This document shows, piece by piece, positions 33,151 through 41,395 of a DNA stretch of 49,341 nucleotides (position 1 is its first letter; every line of letters begins with the position of its first letter). The stretch is from Prevotella sp. (lineage in GTDB: Bacteria; Bacteroidota; Bacteroidia; Bacteroidales; Bacteroidaceae), in NCBI GenBank assembly GCA_017477435.1, contig JAFUVV010000030.1, positions 1 through 49,341 of the forward strand. The letters are read 5' to 3'. The notes beneath the pieces were generated by a model. It searched no databases, was not told where the DNA came from, and worked only from the letters and a program-made list of their open reading frames with translations. The translations under genes and the position numbers were made by a program.

Positions 33151-35580
33151 TTATTGCCTGTATTTCGCTTTTCGGGGTTTGTCGAGTACTTCGATTGTGG
33201 CCTGTGCAGAGGAGAAACCTTCGGCCGATACAGTGAGTGTCATTGCTCCTGTGGCCGTCGGGCGCAGTACTGCGATGGCGCTGCCGTGCCATGTTGTCGG
33301 CGTAGCGCTTCGGAAGCTGCGCATGTCGTCGGGTGCTCCGTTGCCGGAGGCAAGCAGTTCTCCGCCGCTCACTTCGAGCGTCAGGGGCACGGTGGCGTCG
33401 GGGACGATGTTGCCTTGACGGTCGACAATGCGTATCCTGACATAGGATATCTCGTTCTGGCGGTTCAGCGCGTATTCGTCTTCTGCGGTGAGCTCGATGC
33501 GGTAGGGGCCGCTCTGGGTCGTCAGACTCTTGTTTGCTGTCTCACAGCCGCCGCTCAGTGCTATGGCTGTCAGCGTTCCTTCTTCGTATGGCACGCGGAA
33601 CTCAGCCGTGACGCAGTCGCTCATCACCGGCTTGCGGTCAATCACTCGTCCGTTGAGGCTGAGCTCCACTTCGCTGGATTTCGTATACACCCTGACGGTC
33701 ATCGTGTCGCCTTCATGCCCTTGCCAGTTCCATGAGGGCAGCTCGTCGAACCATCCCCACTTGCTCACAAGTTCGTACATGCCCGTCTTATATGGTGCCA
33801 CGGCGATTTCGATGTCGCTTCTGTCCCACACCACATCGCGGTAGTAGGACTGCGCCTTCTTGTTTCCGATGAGGTCGATATCGCCTGCAAACGACACATA
33901 CCAGGGCCATGAGCGGGTGGGGATGGCAAGGCGCTCGTCTGGATTCGACGAGTATATGGCGTTGCCGATGCCCACTTCACCGATGTGATCCATGCCAGTC
34001 CATACGAACGACCCGAGGTAGCACGGCAGCATCTGCTCCATCCTGTAGTTGAGATATGCCTCGCGTGGGAAGCTCTCGGTGCTGACGATGATGCGGTCGG
34101 GGAATAGTATATGATCGGCTGCTATCTCTCTGAGGCGATAGTTGTAGCCCCATATGTCGAGGGCTGCGTATTTGTCGTAGAGCCAGTCGTGCACATGTCC
34201 TTCCATCAGTGGGAACGAGCAGACGCCGTCGGTCACGGGCCTGCTGTCGTCGTAGGCCTTCACTATCGCTGCCAGGCGTCGGGAGTGCTCCACTCCTTCG
34301 GGCTTCTGGTCGCCGGGTATCTCGTTGCCTATGCTCCACATGAGTACGCTCGGGTGGTTGCGGTCGCACTCCACGATGGCGGCCTGGTCGCGCCCCGACC
34401 ACTCCTCGAAGTAGAGATGGTAGTCGTTGTCGCGCTTTCCTTCGAGCCAGCAGTCGAACGATTCGTCGATTACAAACATTCCCAGGCTGTCGCAAGCGTT
34501 GAGCAATGCTTTCGATGGGCGGTTGTGTGCTGAGCGTATGGCATTGAATCCGTTGTCTTTCAGAGTCTTCACCTTTCTTGCTTCCGCCTTCATAAACGCT
34601 GCTGCCCCAACCACGCCATTGTCGTGGTGTATGCATCCGCCGTGGAGTTTCGTGCTCTCGCCGTTGAGCAGAAAGCCTTCGTCGGAGGAGAAGTAGAGTG
34701 TGCGGAGGCCGATTTTCATTTCGTGCTCGTCGAGCTGGCGGTTGCCATTGCTGAGCTTCACGACAGCCTTGTAGAGGTATGGATTGTCGGGCGACCACAT
34801 CCGCGCATCTTCTATCTCGCACGTAGCATGCATGGTGTCGCCCTCGGCTGTTATCTTTGCCGTTGATTCTGACGTTGACACCACGGCGCCGAAATGGTCG
34901 ATGATGCTCACAGCAGCCTTCACCGCGGTCGTTTTCTTAGTATTGTTCTCCACGGGGATGCTGAGGTCGACGAAGGTGCCATTGCCTTCCACCCGCGTCT
35001 TGGCTTGTATTCCCCAGACGGGGAAACATATCGTGGCGCTCCTTTTCAGATATACACTGCGGTATATCCCACCGCCACAATACCATCGGGTGTTGTCGCC
35101 GGTGTTAACAGCCTTCACGGCAATCACATTCTCTCCGCCGTTTCGGTTAAGGTAGGGGGTGATGTCGTAGTGGAAAGGTGTATATCCATTGGGGTGGAAC
35201 CCGAGGTGATGGCCGTTTATCCACACGTCGCTCTGTACCATCACTCCGTCGAACACCACCTCCACCTTCTCTTCTTTGGCTATCTTGCCGAGGGTGAAAT
35301 GCTTGCGATACCAGCCTGTGCCGCCGGGCAGATTGCCTGTCGAGATGGAGTCTTTGATGTCGCGAAGGAATGGTCCGAGTCCGTTGCGGCCGGTGAAGTC
35401 GCGCTCGATGATGAAGTCGTGGGGCAGGCTCACGTCTTTCCATCCTTTGTCGTCGTACTGCTTGGCATAGGCTTCACCTGGAGCATCTTCCATGAATTTC
35501 CAGTCGAAATCAAATGGTATGACCTGACTATAGCAGGTCATACCATATATCATTGTTGCCAGTAATAGCAATCTTCTCAT
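33151..35580 (-). CDS. Glycoside hydrolase family 2, beta-galactosidase type, exported
   Basis: The 809-residue protein has a signal peptide (residues 1-19, ending TCYSQ). A GH2 sugar-binding domain follows at about 40-200 (LPHDFIIERDF; GGTGWYRKHF), then an immunoglobulin-like domain to about 300, and a TIM barrel with LHGGCIHHDNGVVGAAAF near 315. The acid/base Glu lies in MLWSIGNEIPG (near 410) and a nucleophile Glu in IIVSTESFPRE (near 500). A C-terminal DUF4982-like and Ig-like part follows 600. It should cleave terminal beta-galactosides, though family 2 also includes beta-glucuronidases, so substrate is not certain. It lies two bases downstream of the beta-mannosidase gene. Confidence 0.88.
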   Translation of the reverse strand: MRRLLLLATMIYGMTCYSQVIPFDFDWKFMEDAPGEAYAKQYDDKGWKDVSLPHDFIIERDFTGRNGLGPFLRDIKDSISTGNLPGGTGWYRKHFTLGKIAKEEKVEVVFDGVMVQSDVWINGHHLGFHPNGYTPFHYDITPYLNRNGGENVIAVKAVNTGDNTRWYCGGGIYRSVYLKRSATICFPVWGIQAKTRVEGNGTFVDLSIPVENNTKKTTAVKAAVSIIDHFGAVVSTSESTAKITAEGDTMHATCEIEDARMWSPDNPYLYKAVVKLSNGNRQLDEHEMKIGLRTLYFSSDEGFLLNGESTKLHGGCIHHDNGVVGAAAFMKAEARKVKTLKDNGFNAIRSAHNRPSKALLNACDSLGMFVIDESFDCWLEGKRDNDYHLYFEEWSGRDQAAIVECDRNHPSVLMWSIGNEIPGDQKPEGVEHSRRLAAIVKAYDDSRPVTDGVCSFPLMEGHVHDWLYDKYAALDIWGYNYRLREIAADHILFPDRIIVSTESFPREAYLNYRMEQMLPCYLGSFVWTGMDHIGEVGIGNAIYSSNPDERLAIPTRSWPWYVSFAGDIDLIGNKKAQSYYRDVVWDRSDIEIAVAPYKTGMYELVSKWGWFDELPSWNWQGHEGDTMTVRVYTKSSEVELSLNGRVIDRKPVMSDCVTAEFRVPYEEGTLTAIALSGGCETANKSLTTQSGPYRIELTAEDEYALNRQNEISYVRIRIVDRQGNIVPDATVPLTLEVSGGELLASGNGAPDDMRSFRSATPTTWHGSAIAVLRPTATGAMTLTVSAEGFSSAQATIEVLDKPRKAKYRQ

Positions 35581-35582
35581 AA

Positions 35583-38156
35583 TCAGTCGGCTAAGCTTTG
35601 TACGTTAAGCGTTTCTTTAAGTTTGTCGGGAGTCAGATTTGTATTGACTCTGATGGTGCGTGTCTCGCCAGGCAGCATGTCGAAGTAGTTGTCGGAGAGG
35701 ACGCTGTTGATGTCGTCTATCTCGATGAAGACGGCACGTGCAAACTTCGGGGCTTTGAGTGTGATGTCGTAGCCGTCGGCAGCAGGAGCGAAGGTGTAGT
35801 CGATGTCGACATGCGGGTAGTTGATGTCTTTCTGCTTGAGCATGACATAGTTGTTGTCGTATGTCTTTCCCTTCTTTGTCGTGAATGCAGCGTGAACCAC
35901 CACGTCGTTTTTCTTTTCGCCCTTGAGCAGTTTTTCGATGTTCTCCGATATCATTATTGTGCTTGTATTAGCCGGCACGGTGACGTTCTTTGTAATCTGC
36001 GACACGATTGTCCCGTCGAACTTCATCACCTTCACATCGAGTGTTCCTTTCGTTGGGTTCGACTCGTCGGAGACCACGTATATGTTCAGGTTGTCGCCCT
36101 GTGCGAGTGGCGATACGAGGATTTGGTCGTAGGCTTTGCGTGCATAGTACTGCTGTGCCTTCCAACGGCCATAGTAGTCGATGCTTGCCCACGATGCTAC
36201 AGGCCAGCAGTCGTCCACCTGCCAGTAGAGCGACCCCATGCAGTAGGGCATGTCGCGGCGGAATGCTTCCATGGCTGTCTTTATGGCATCGCCCTGCAGG
36301 ACGTGTCCCACATAGAGGAAGCGACGGAAGTCTGTCGGCTGCCGGTATTCGTTGTCCATGTAGTATTTGATTACGTCATTGCCGTGATCTCCGTCTCTCT
36401 GGTGCGACATCATCACCTCGGAGTGTATGTCCCAGTCTTCTTTCTTTGGGGCATATTGCTTTACTGATATGAACTCAGGGAACGACTGGAATCCGTATTC
36501 GCTGAAGAAGCGTGCCTTGGCGGTGTTGTAGTTCTCTATGGGTTTCTGTCCGTGCCATACGTCCCAGTAGTGGCAGTCGCCCTTGGATGGGTCGGAGAGC
36601 TGGTTGTAGTCGGAGAATGCCGACGACGGCCAGTAGGTTGTCTCTGGTGCATACTTCTTCACTACCTCGGGAATGACCACATAGTATTGGTCTTGGAACT
36701 GTTTCCACACCTCATCCTCGTGGTCGCCGGCCATCTCGTGCCATCCCCACGGCAGGAACCATCCGTCCTGGTTCTCGTTGTTGCCGCACCAGAGGGCGAT
36801 GCATGCGAAGTTGCGCAGGCGCACTACATTGTCGATTGCTTCCTGCCGGATGTTCTCGAGGAACTCGCCTTTTGCGGGGAACATTGCGCATGCAAACATG
36901 AAGTCTTGCCAGATGAGTATTCCGTATTCGTCGCAGAGGTCGTAGAACCGGTCATCCTCATATACTCCTCCTCCCCAGATGCGCAGCATGTTCATGTTGG
37001 ATTTCGCGCAATCACTTATCAGTCGGCGATAGCGTTGGTCGGTCACACGCGGCATAAAGTTGTCCATTGGTACGTAGTTGGCGCCCTTTGCGAACACTGG
37101 CCGGCCGTTGATCTCGAAGTAGAAGCTCACGCCGTCCTTGTCGGGAGTGCGTACCACTCGGAGCGAGCGCACGCCAATCTTATTCTCTTTCGCGTCGATG
37201 GTCTTGCCGTTGAGCACCAGCTCGGTCTTCAGCCGGTAGCGATATTGCTCTCCGAGGCCGTTTGTCCACCACAGGCGTGGGTTCTTGATGTTCACGGGTA
37301 TATAAATAATGTTCTCACCCTTTTTCAGCTGCAATGTCTGCGATGCCAGTGTCTTTCCGCTCTCCATGTCTTTCACGCTGATTGTTCCTTGTGCATCAAC
37401 GTCTGATGTCACTGTCACCTGATTTTTCAGTTGTGCCAGTTTCTTCGTCACGCTGGGTTGCATGTAGTAGATGTTTTTTATGCGTGCGTTGCTCCATCCC
37501 TCGAGCTGTATCGGTCGCCATATTCCGATGGTGACGAGGCGCGGTCCCCAGTCCCATCCGTAGTGGTATCCGGCCTTGCGTGCCCAGATGCTCACTTTCT
37601 TGTCGAATATTCCGCCATTCTCGCTTTGGTCGAGGCGGGTGGGGTAGTATGGTTCGGCCTCATACTTAGGCAGATCGACCTTTATCGGCGAGTGTAGGAA
37701 GACGCGCAACTTGTTCTCGCCCGGTTTGAGCATTTGCTTCACGTTTGCCTTCCATTCGCGGAACATGTTGTCGGCCTTCAGCACGAGCTCGTCGTTGAGA
37801 TACACATCGGCGTATGTGTCGAGTCCGAAGCAGTGGATCTGTATGTTGTCCTGCTTCATGAGTTCATCAGTAGGAGTGAATGTTGTCACATACTCCCAGT
37901 CTTCCTTGTCCACCCATTGCACTCCACGCTCGTTGAGTCGGAAGAACGGGTCGCCGATGATATCGTTTCTCATCAGGTCGGTGTGCACCAGCCCCGGCAC
38001 TTCGGCGTCGTGCCATGTAGAGAGGCGTGCCTCGTGGAAACGCCATCCCTTGTTGATTTCCTGCACCACGGGCTGAGCCTCGAGTGCGGCTGTCGTGGCC
38101 AGCATGACTATGCTGAGCATGAATCGCACGATGGATTTTCTGTTTGTCTTCATCAT
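35583..38156 (-). CDS. Beta-mannosidase, glycoside hydrolase family 2, exported
   Basis: The 857-residue protein has a signal peptide (residues 1-27, ending ALEAQ). A jelly-roll domain with GWRFHEARLSTWHDAEVPGLVHTDL (the beta-mannosidase signature) begins at about 40. The central TIM barrel holds RIWGGGVYEDDRFYDLCDEYGIL near 400, the acid/base Glu in IALWCGNNENQDG near 465, and the nucleophile Glu in RFFSEYGFQSFPE near 560. C-terminal Ig-like domains follow. It hydrolyses terminal beta-mannose, probably from mannan or N-glycan cores. Three tandem promoter-like elements lie at 38235-38441. The ATG at 38156 or 38153 is equally possible. Confidence 0.93.
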   Translation of the reverse strand: MMKTNRKSIVRFMLSIVMLATTAALEAQPVVQEINKGWRFHEARLSTWHDAEVPGLVHTDLMRNDIIGDPFFRLNERGVQWVDKEDWEYVTTFTPTDELMKQDNIQIHCFGLDTYADVYLNDELVLKADNMFREWKANVKQMLKPGENKLRVFLHSPIKVDLPKYEAEPYYPTRLDQSENGGIFDKKVSIWARKAGYHYGWDWGPRLVTIGIWRPIQLEGWSNARIKNIYYMQPSVTKKLAQLKNQVTVTSDVDAQGTISVKDMESGKTLASQTLQLKKGENIIYIPVNIKNPRLWWTNGLGEQYRYRLKTELVLNGKTIDAKENKIGVRSLRVVRTPDKDGVSFYFEINGRPVFAKGANYVPMDNFMPRVTDQRYRRLISDCAKSNMNMLRIWGGGVYEDDRFYDLCDEYGILIWQDFMFACAMFPAKGEFLENIRQEAIDNVVRLRNFACIALWCGNNENQDGWFLPWGWHEMAGDHEDEVWKQFQDQYYVVIPEVVKKYAPETTYWPSSAFSDYNQLSDPSKGDCHYWDVWHGQKPIENYNTAKARFFSEYGFQSFPEFISVKQYAPKKEDWDIHSEVMMSHQRDGDHGNDVIKYYMDNEYRQPTDFRRFLYVGHVLQGDAIKTAMEAFRRDMPYCMGSLYWQVDDCWPVASWASIDYYGRWKAQQYYARKAYDQILVSPLAQGDNLNIYVVSDESNPTKGTLDVKVMKFDGTIVSQITKNVTVPANTSTIMISENIEKLLKGEKKNDVVVHAAFTTKKGKTYDNNYVMLKQKDINYPHVDIDYTFAPAADGYDITLKAPKFARAVFIEIDDINSVLSDNYFDMLPGETRTIRVNTNLTPDKLKETLNVQSLAD

Positions 38157-38234
38157 GATATAATTTTTGTTTTTCGTATAATATCGATTAACGCTACAGG
38201 TTGTGCTCGATTGTTATCGCGCACACTGCGTCCA

Positions 38235-38441
38235 CAAAGTTAGTGCAAACCGAGCGAAGAACAAAATAAATAACGAAGTTTTTATTTTTTATTTCGAGGT
38301 GAAGCCTAACTTCAGCGGCAGTTAAAGTTAGTGCAAGTTGAGAGAAAAACAAAGAATTTTATTCTTTTTTTCCCGAAACGCAGCCTAACTTCTTATCTTT
38401 GAAGGAGATGAAAAGTTAGTGCAAGTTGAGAGAAAAACAAA
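38235..38441 (-). promoter_or_regulatory. Three tandem promoter-like repeats upstream of beta-mannosidase
   Basis: On the minus strand, TTTG, 19 bases and TAACTTTG occur at 38265-38235 (perfect consensus). The same layout recurs at 38353-38323 (-7 box TAACTTTA) and 38441-38411 (TAACTTTT). The -7 boxes are exactly 88 bases apart. The 19-base spacers are alike (TTTTTCTCTCAACTTGCAC in the two distal copies). The copy nearest the gene would start transcription about 75 bases before the ATG. Confidence 0.7.
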
Positions 38442-38583
38442 ATAAAAGTCGAAAAGTTTTATTTTTTACGTTGAAACGACATCTGAAATCCTCTTCTGTT
38501 CCGTTCGTTCAGTGTCGGGAAGGATGCTATATGCCCTTGCATGTCTTCCTCTCTGGCGGCTGCGTCGGGTTTGTCTGGTCGGA

Positions 38584-38666
38584 GTACAAAGGCTTTGTAC
38601 TGCCGGTATATAGGTTTTGTACTCCGAGTACATGGCTTTTGTACTGCGAGTACAAGGGCTTTGTAC
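38584..38666. repeat. GTAC array E: four 22-bp units
   Basis: Units start at 38584, 38606 (GTAT), 38628 and 38650, with bodies AAAGGCTTT, ATAGGTTTT, ATGGCTTTT and AAGGGCTTT and linkers TGCCG, TCCGA and TGCGA. The first unit, GTACAAAGGCTTTGTAC, is a palindrome but for its central base. It lies in the divergent region before the metallophosphoesterase gene. Confidence 0.95.
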
Positions 38667-38766
38667 TGACGTCTGTACGCTTCCCCGTCGTAGTCGCCAG
38701 GCTTAGATGGCTCTGAATAATATACTTTACGGCTGTGGCGATGATGTGATTTTCCTGTCGAAATAT

Positions 38767-38797
38767 TTTGTTTTAGGAGAAAAAAACACTAATTTCG
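38767..38797 (+). promoter_or_regulatory. Promoter of the membrane metallophosphoesterase gene
   Basis: TTTG (38767-38770), a 19-base spacer and TAATTTCG (38790-38797, one mismatch to TAnnTTTG) lie just before the ATG at 38805. The transcript would start within a few bases of the start codon, so the mRNA may be nearly leaderless. Confidence 0.5.
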
Positions 38798-38804
38798 CCG
38801 ACTG

Positions 38805-39905
38805 ATGAAACTGTTTTTCCTTCTTTTCATGTTGCTGCCTTTCGTCGGTTGTGCGTACGTGGGCTGGCATATATGGCACATCCTACCGGTCGGTAATTGG
38901 TTGAAGGCCATCGTTGTAACGCTTTTGATAGCAGCTTTCTGCCTGCTGTTTGTCAACTTTGCCGTCGGTCTCGACAGCGTCCCCATGCCATTGGCGCGGG
39001 CGATGTATGCCGTGGGGACGTCGGCAATCATCATCCTGCTCTATCTCGTCATGCTGTTCCTCGTGCTCGATGTGCTGCACCTTTTCGGCGTAGTACCGTC
39101 GACATTGCTCCTTAGCAGCGCCCGTGGCACGGCGATGGTGGTGGGAGTGATGACGGCGCTGTTCGTCTATGCCAACTGGAACTATCACCGTAAAGTGAGG
39201 CAGCCACTGGAGATTGCGACGGCGAAGCAGCTCCGGCGGCCGGTGAAGATTATGCTCATGAGCGACCTCCACCTCGGTTATCACAACACTCGCGCCGATC
39301 TCAGCAAGTGGATCGACATCATCCTCGACGAGAATCCCGACTATGTGCTCATTGCCGGCGACATTGTCGACATCAGCACACGCCCGCTCCTGGAGGATGA
39401 TATGGCTGCCGAGTGGCGACGGCTGACGGTGCCCGTCTATGCCTGCCCGGGCAACCACGACTACTACGCCGACCTCGAGAAGTCGCGATGCTTCTTCCGC
39501 GAGGCAGGCATACGGTTGCTGCGCGACGAGAGCGTAGAGCTGGAGGAAGGGATTGTTGTCGTCGGGCGCGACGACCGCACAAACGCCCGCCGGAAATCGG
39601 TAGCCGAGCTGATGAAGACAGTAGGTAAAGACAGATTCAGCATCCTCCTCGACCATCAGCCCTATAACCTCGGGCAGGCCGAGGCTGCAGGCGTCGACTT
39701 CCAGTTCAGCGGCCACACCCACTATGGACAAGTGTGGCCCATAAGTTGGATAGAAGATCTTATCTACGAAGATGCCTTTGGTCCTCTGAAGAAGGGACAA
39801 ACGCAGTATTACGTCACGAGCGGACTGGGCATCTGGGGCGGAAAGTTCCGCATCGGCACACGCTCGGAATACGTTGTCTTGACGGTAAGCGACATCACCC
39901 CTTGA
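38805..39905 (+). CDS. Membrane-bound calcineurin-like metallophosphoesterase
   Basis: The 366-residue protein has four hydrophobic helices in residues 1-125. A two-metal phosphoesterase domain follows, with all blocks present: IMLMSDLHLGYHN near 150, YVLIAGDIVDIS near 185, YACPGNHDYYAD near 217, LLDHQPYNL near 285 and FSGHTHYGQVWP near 303. This is the YkuE/YaeI-like group; related enzymes cleave UDP-2,3-diacylglucosamine or other phosphodiesters. The membrane anchor suggests a lipid-linked substrate, which is an inference. The gene is isolated: the beta-mannosidase gene diverges upstream and a repeat-rich region lies downstream. Confidence 0.88.
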   Translation: MKLFFLLFMLLPFVGCAYVGWHIWHILPVGNWLKAIVVTLLIAAFCLLFVNFAVGLDSVPMPLARAMYAVGTSAIIILLYLVMLFLVLDVLHLFGVVPSTLLLSSARGTAMVVGVMTALFVYANWNYHRKVRQPLEIATAKQLRRPVKIMLMSDLHLGYHNTRADLSKWIDIILDENPDYVLIAGDIVDISTRPLLEDDMAAEWRRLTVPVYACPGNHDYYADLEKSRCFFREAGIRLLRDESVELEEGIVVVGRDDRTNARRKSVAELMKTVGKDRFSILLDHQPYNLGQAEAAGVDFQFSGHTHYGQVWPISWIEDLIYEDAFGPLKKGQTQYYVTSGLGIWGGKFRIGTRSEYVVLTVSDITP

Positions 39906-39915
39906 TATTTCTTTA

Positions 39916-40056
39916 GCAAGTAGGAGTTAGCGGGAGTTATCGGGAGTTAGCTCGCTGCGCTCACTGGAGTAAACGGACATTAGACATGCATTTGTCAGTT
40001 AACTCCCGTGGTCGTAGACCACTAACTCCCGATAACTCCCGCTAACTCCTACTTGC
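39916..40056. repeat. 35-bp perfect inverted repeat (39916-39950 and 40022-40056)
   Basis: The left arm GCAAGTAGGAGTTAGCGGGA... and its exact reverse complement are separated by 71 bases. Each arm contains threefold GGGAGTTA-type repeats. The loop holds a second small hairpin, GTGGTC-GTA-GACCAC (40008-40022). It follows the metallophosphoesterase stop by ten bases and could end its transcript, though no T-run is present. It abuts the next repeat at 40057. Confidence 0.85.
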
Positions 40057-40102
40057 GAGACTTGTCGAACGCAAGTGAGACCCACTGACCGAAGGGAGGT
40101 AA
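40057..40102. repeat. Dispersed GAGACTTGTCG repeat, left copy at the chromate gene
   Basis: GAGACTTGTCGAACGCAAGT followed by GAGACCCACTGACC and GAAGGGAGGTAA is a diverged, slightly longer form of the 39-bp arm at 1017-1055. It begins on the base after the 35-bp inverted repeat ends and stops 18 bases before the chromate transporter stop codon. Confidence 0.75.
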
Positions 40103-40119
40103 AGTTGATTAAACTTTTT

Positions 40120-40695
40120 TCAATATAGTAGCATCAGTCCTGCATATGCAGCGAGGCATATCATGTGAATAGGATTGATTTTCACCAGCTTCACTCCCAC
40201 AAATGTAGCCACAAACAGAGCTACACTTATCCAGAACTGCCACGCATTCTCGTCAATCGACGAGAAGTTCTCTGCGTTCATCAGCATTAGCGTCGCCGCC
40301 AGAAGAAGTCCGACGACGGCCGGACGAAGCCCTGAGAAGATGCTCTGCACGAGAGGCGTCTGCATATATTTCATCAACATCCGGCTGATGACAATCATCA
40401 GGACGAGCGAGGGCAGCACGAGAGCCACCGTTGCCGTCAGCGATCCGAGCGCCGACATCAGCGTGCCGTAACCGGCATTGTGCACGGCAGCGTAGCCACA
40501 GTAGGTGGCCGAGTTGATGCCGATGGGCCCGGGGGTCATCTGACTGATGGCAACAATGTTGGTGAACTCAGCCGATGTGATCCATCCGTGGTGCACTACT
40601 GTCTCGGTCTGTATGAGCGACAACATCCCATAGCCTCCTCCGAATCCGAAGAGACCAATCATGAAAAACGTTATGAAAAGCGATAGAAAAATCAT
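40120..40695 (-). CDS. Chromate transporter family protein, half-size (second of pair)
   Basis: The 191-residue membrane protein has the CHR-domain motif FGFGGGYGMLSLIQTETV near residue 16 and QMTPGPIGINSATYCGY near 52, then about five helices. Half-size CHR proteins work as pairs, and its partner lies 136 bases upstream on the same strand. They are thought to export chromate or related oxyanions, but many family members have no shown role in chromate resistance. Copies of a dispersed repeat flank it on both sides (40057-40102 and 40705-40756). Confidence 0.88.
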   Translation of the reverse strand: MIFLSLFITFFMIGLFGFGGGYGMLSLIQTETVVHHGWITSAEFTNIVAISQMTPGPIGINSATYCGYAAVHNAGYGTLMSALGSLTATVALVLPSLVLMIVISRMLMKYMQTPLVQSIFSGLRPAVVGLLLAATLMLMNAENFSSIDENAWQFWISVALFVATFVGVKLVKINPIHMICLAAYAGLMLLY

Positions 40696-40704
40696 TTCTC
40701 TTTG

Positions 40705-40756
40705 TTACTTTCCTTGCCGTCAGTGGGTCTCCCCATGGCTCGACAAGTCTCATAAG
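40705..40756. repeat. Dispersed GAGACTTGTCG repeat, inverted copy between the chromate genes
   Basis: Read on the minus strand this gives GAGACTTGTCGAGCCATGGG, then GAGACCCACTGACGGCAAGG. It is the inverted partner of 40057-40102 and a relative of the arms at 1017 and 1205. A further partial copy (CTTTCCTTGCAGTCA) is at about 40787. It occupies most of the spacer between the two transporter genes. Confidence 0.7.
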
Positions 40757-40831
40757 TGCAATACGTAATTCAATATTCTTTTATTTCTTTCCTTGCAGTC
40801 AATAGCTTTACCTGCTGCTGGGCAGACAGAG

Positions 40832-41374
40832 TCAGTTCCCCTCGTCGCTCAGGAACATGTGGTAGATGTATCCTCCCACACCAGCGGCGATGATGATGAA
40901 TATCGGATTCACTCCCATGGCATAGATGAGCAGTGCGCTGCCGATCGGTATCCAGCAGTTGACGAGTGTGATATTTGCGCTCCGGGCCATGTTGAACGTC
41001 GGCACGGCGATTAGTGCAACGACGGCAGGACGTATGCCCCGGAACATCGCAGCAATCCATCCCACGTCCATGAAGTTGTGGAAGCACATGGCGATGAGAA
41101 GCAGTATGATGAACGATGGCAACGCCGTGCCCAGCGAGGCAGCCAGGGCACCGCGCGTCTGACGGAGCTTATACCCGACGAAGGTGCTCATGTTGATGGC
41201 AAAGACGCCAGGACAGCTCTGAGCAACAGCAAGCAGATCGAGAAACTCCTCATGGTTGATCCACTTGTGCTTGTCCACTACTTCCGACTCGATAATCGGT
41301 ATCATCGCATATCCACCGCCCAAGGTGAAGGCTCCGATCTTAAAGAAGGTCTTGAATAGCTCCAGATTTATCAT
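40832..41374 (-). CDS. Chromate transporter family protein, half-size (first of pair)
   Basis: The 180-residue membrane protein has FTLGGGYAMIPIIESEVV near residue 17 and AQSCPGVFAINMSTFVGYKL near 51, the paired CHR-domain motifs, and about five helices. It is clearly paralogous to the next gene. It starts 21 bases after the purL stop on the same strand and so is probably transcribed with purL. Confidence 0.88.
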   Translation of the reverse strand: MINLELFKTFFKIGAFTLGGGYAMIPIIESEVVDKHKWINHEEFLDLLAVAQSCPGVFAINMSTFVGYKLRQTRGALAASLGTALPSFIILLLIAMCFHNFMDVGWIAAMFRGIRPAVVALIAVPTFNMARSANITLVNCWIPIGSALLIYAMGVNPIFIIIAAGVGGYIYHMFLSDEGN

Positions 41375-41395
41375 CTATTCTCCTGCTTTTAGACT

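Larger units (their letters stand above)
38157..38804. other. Divergent intergenic region, beta-mannosidase to metallophosphoesterase
   Basis: These 648 bases hold three promoter-like repeats on the minus strand (38235-38441), GTAC array E (38584-38666) and a near-leaderless promoter for the plus-strand gene (38767-38797). No gene is seen; the 96-residue frame at 38426 only translates the repeats. Confidence 0.65.
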
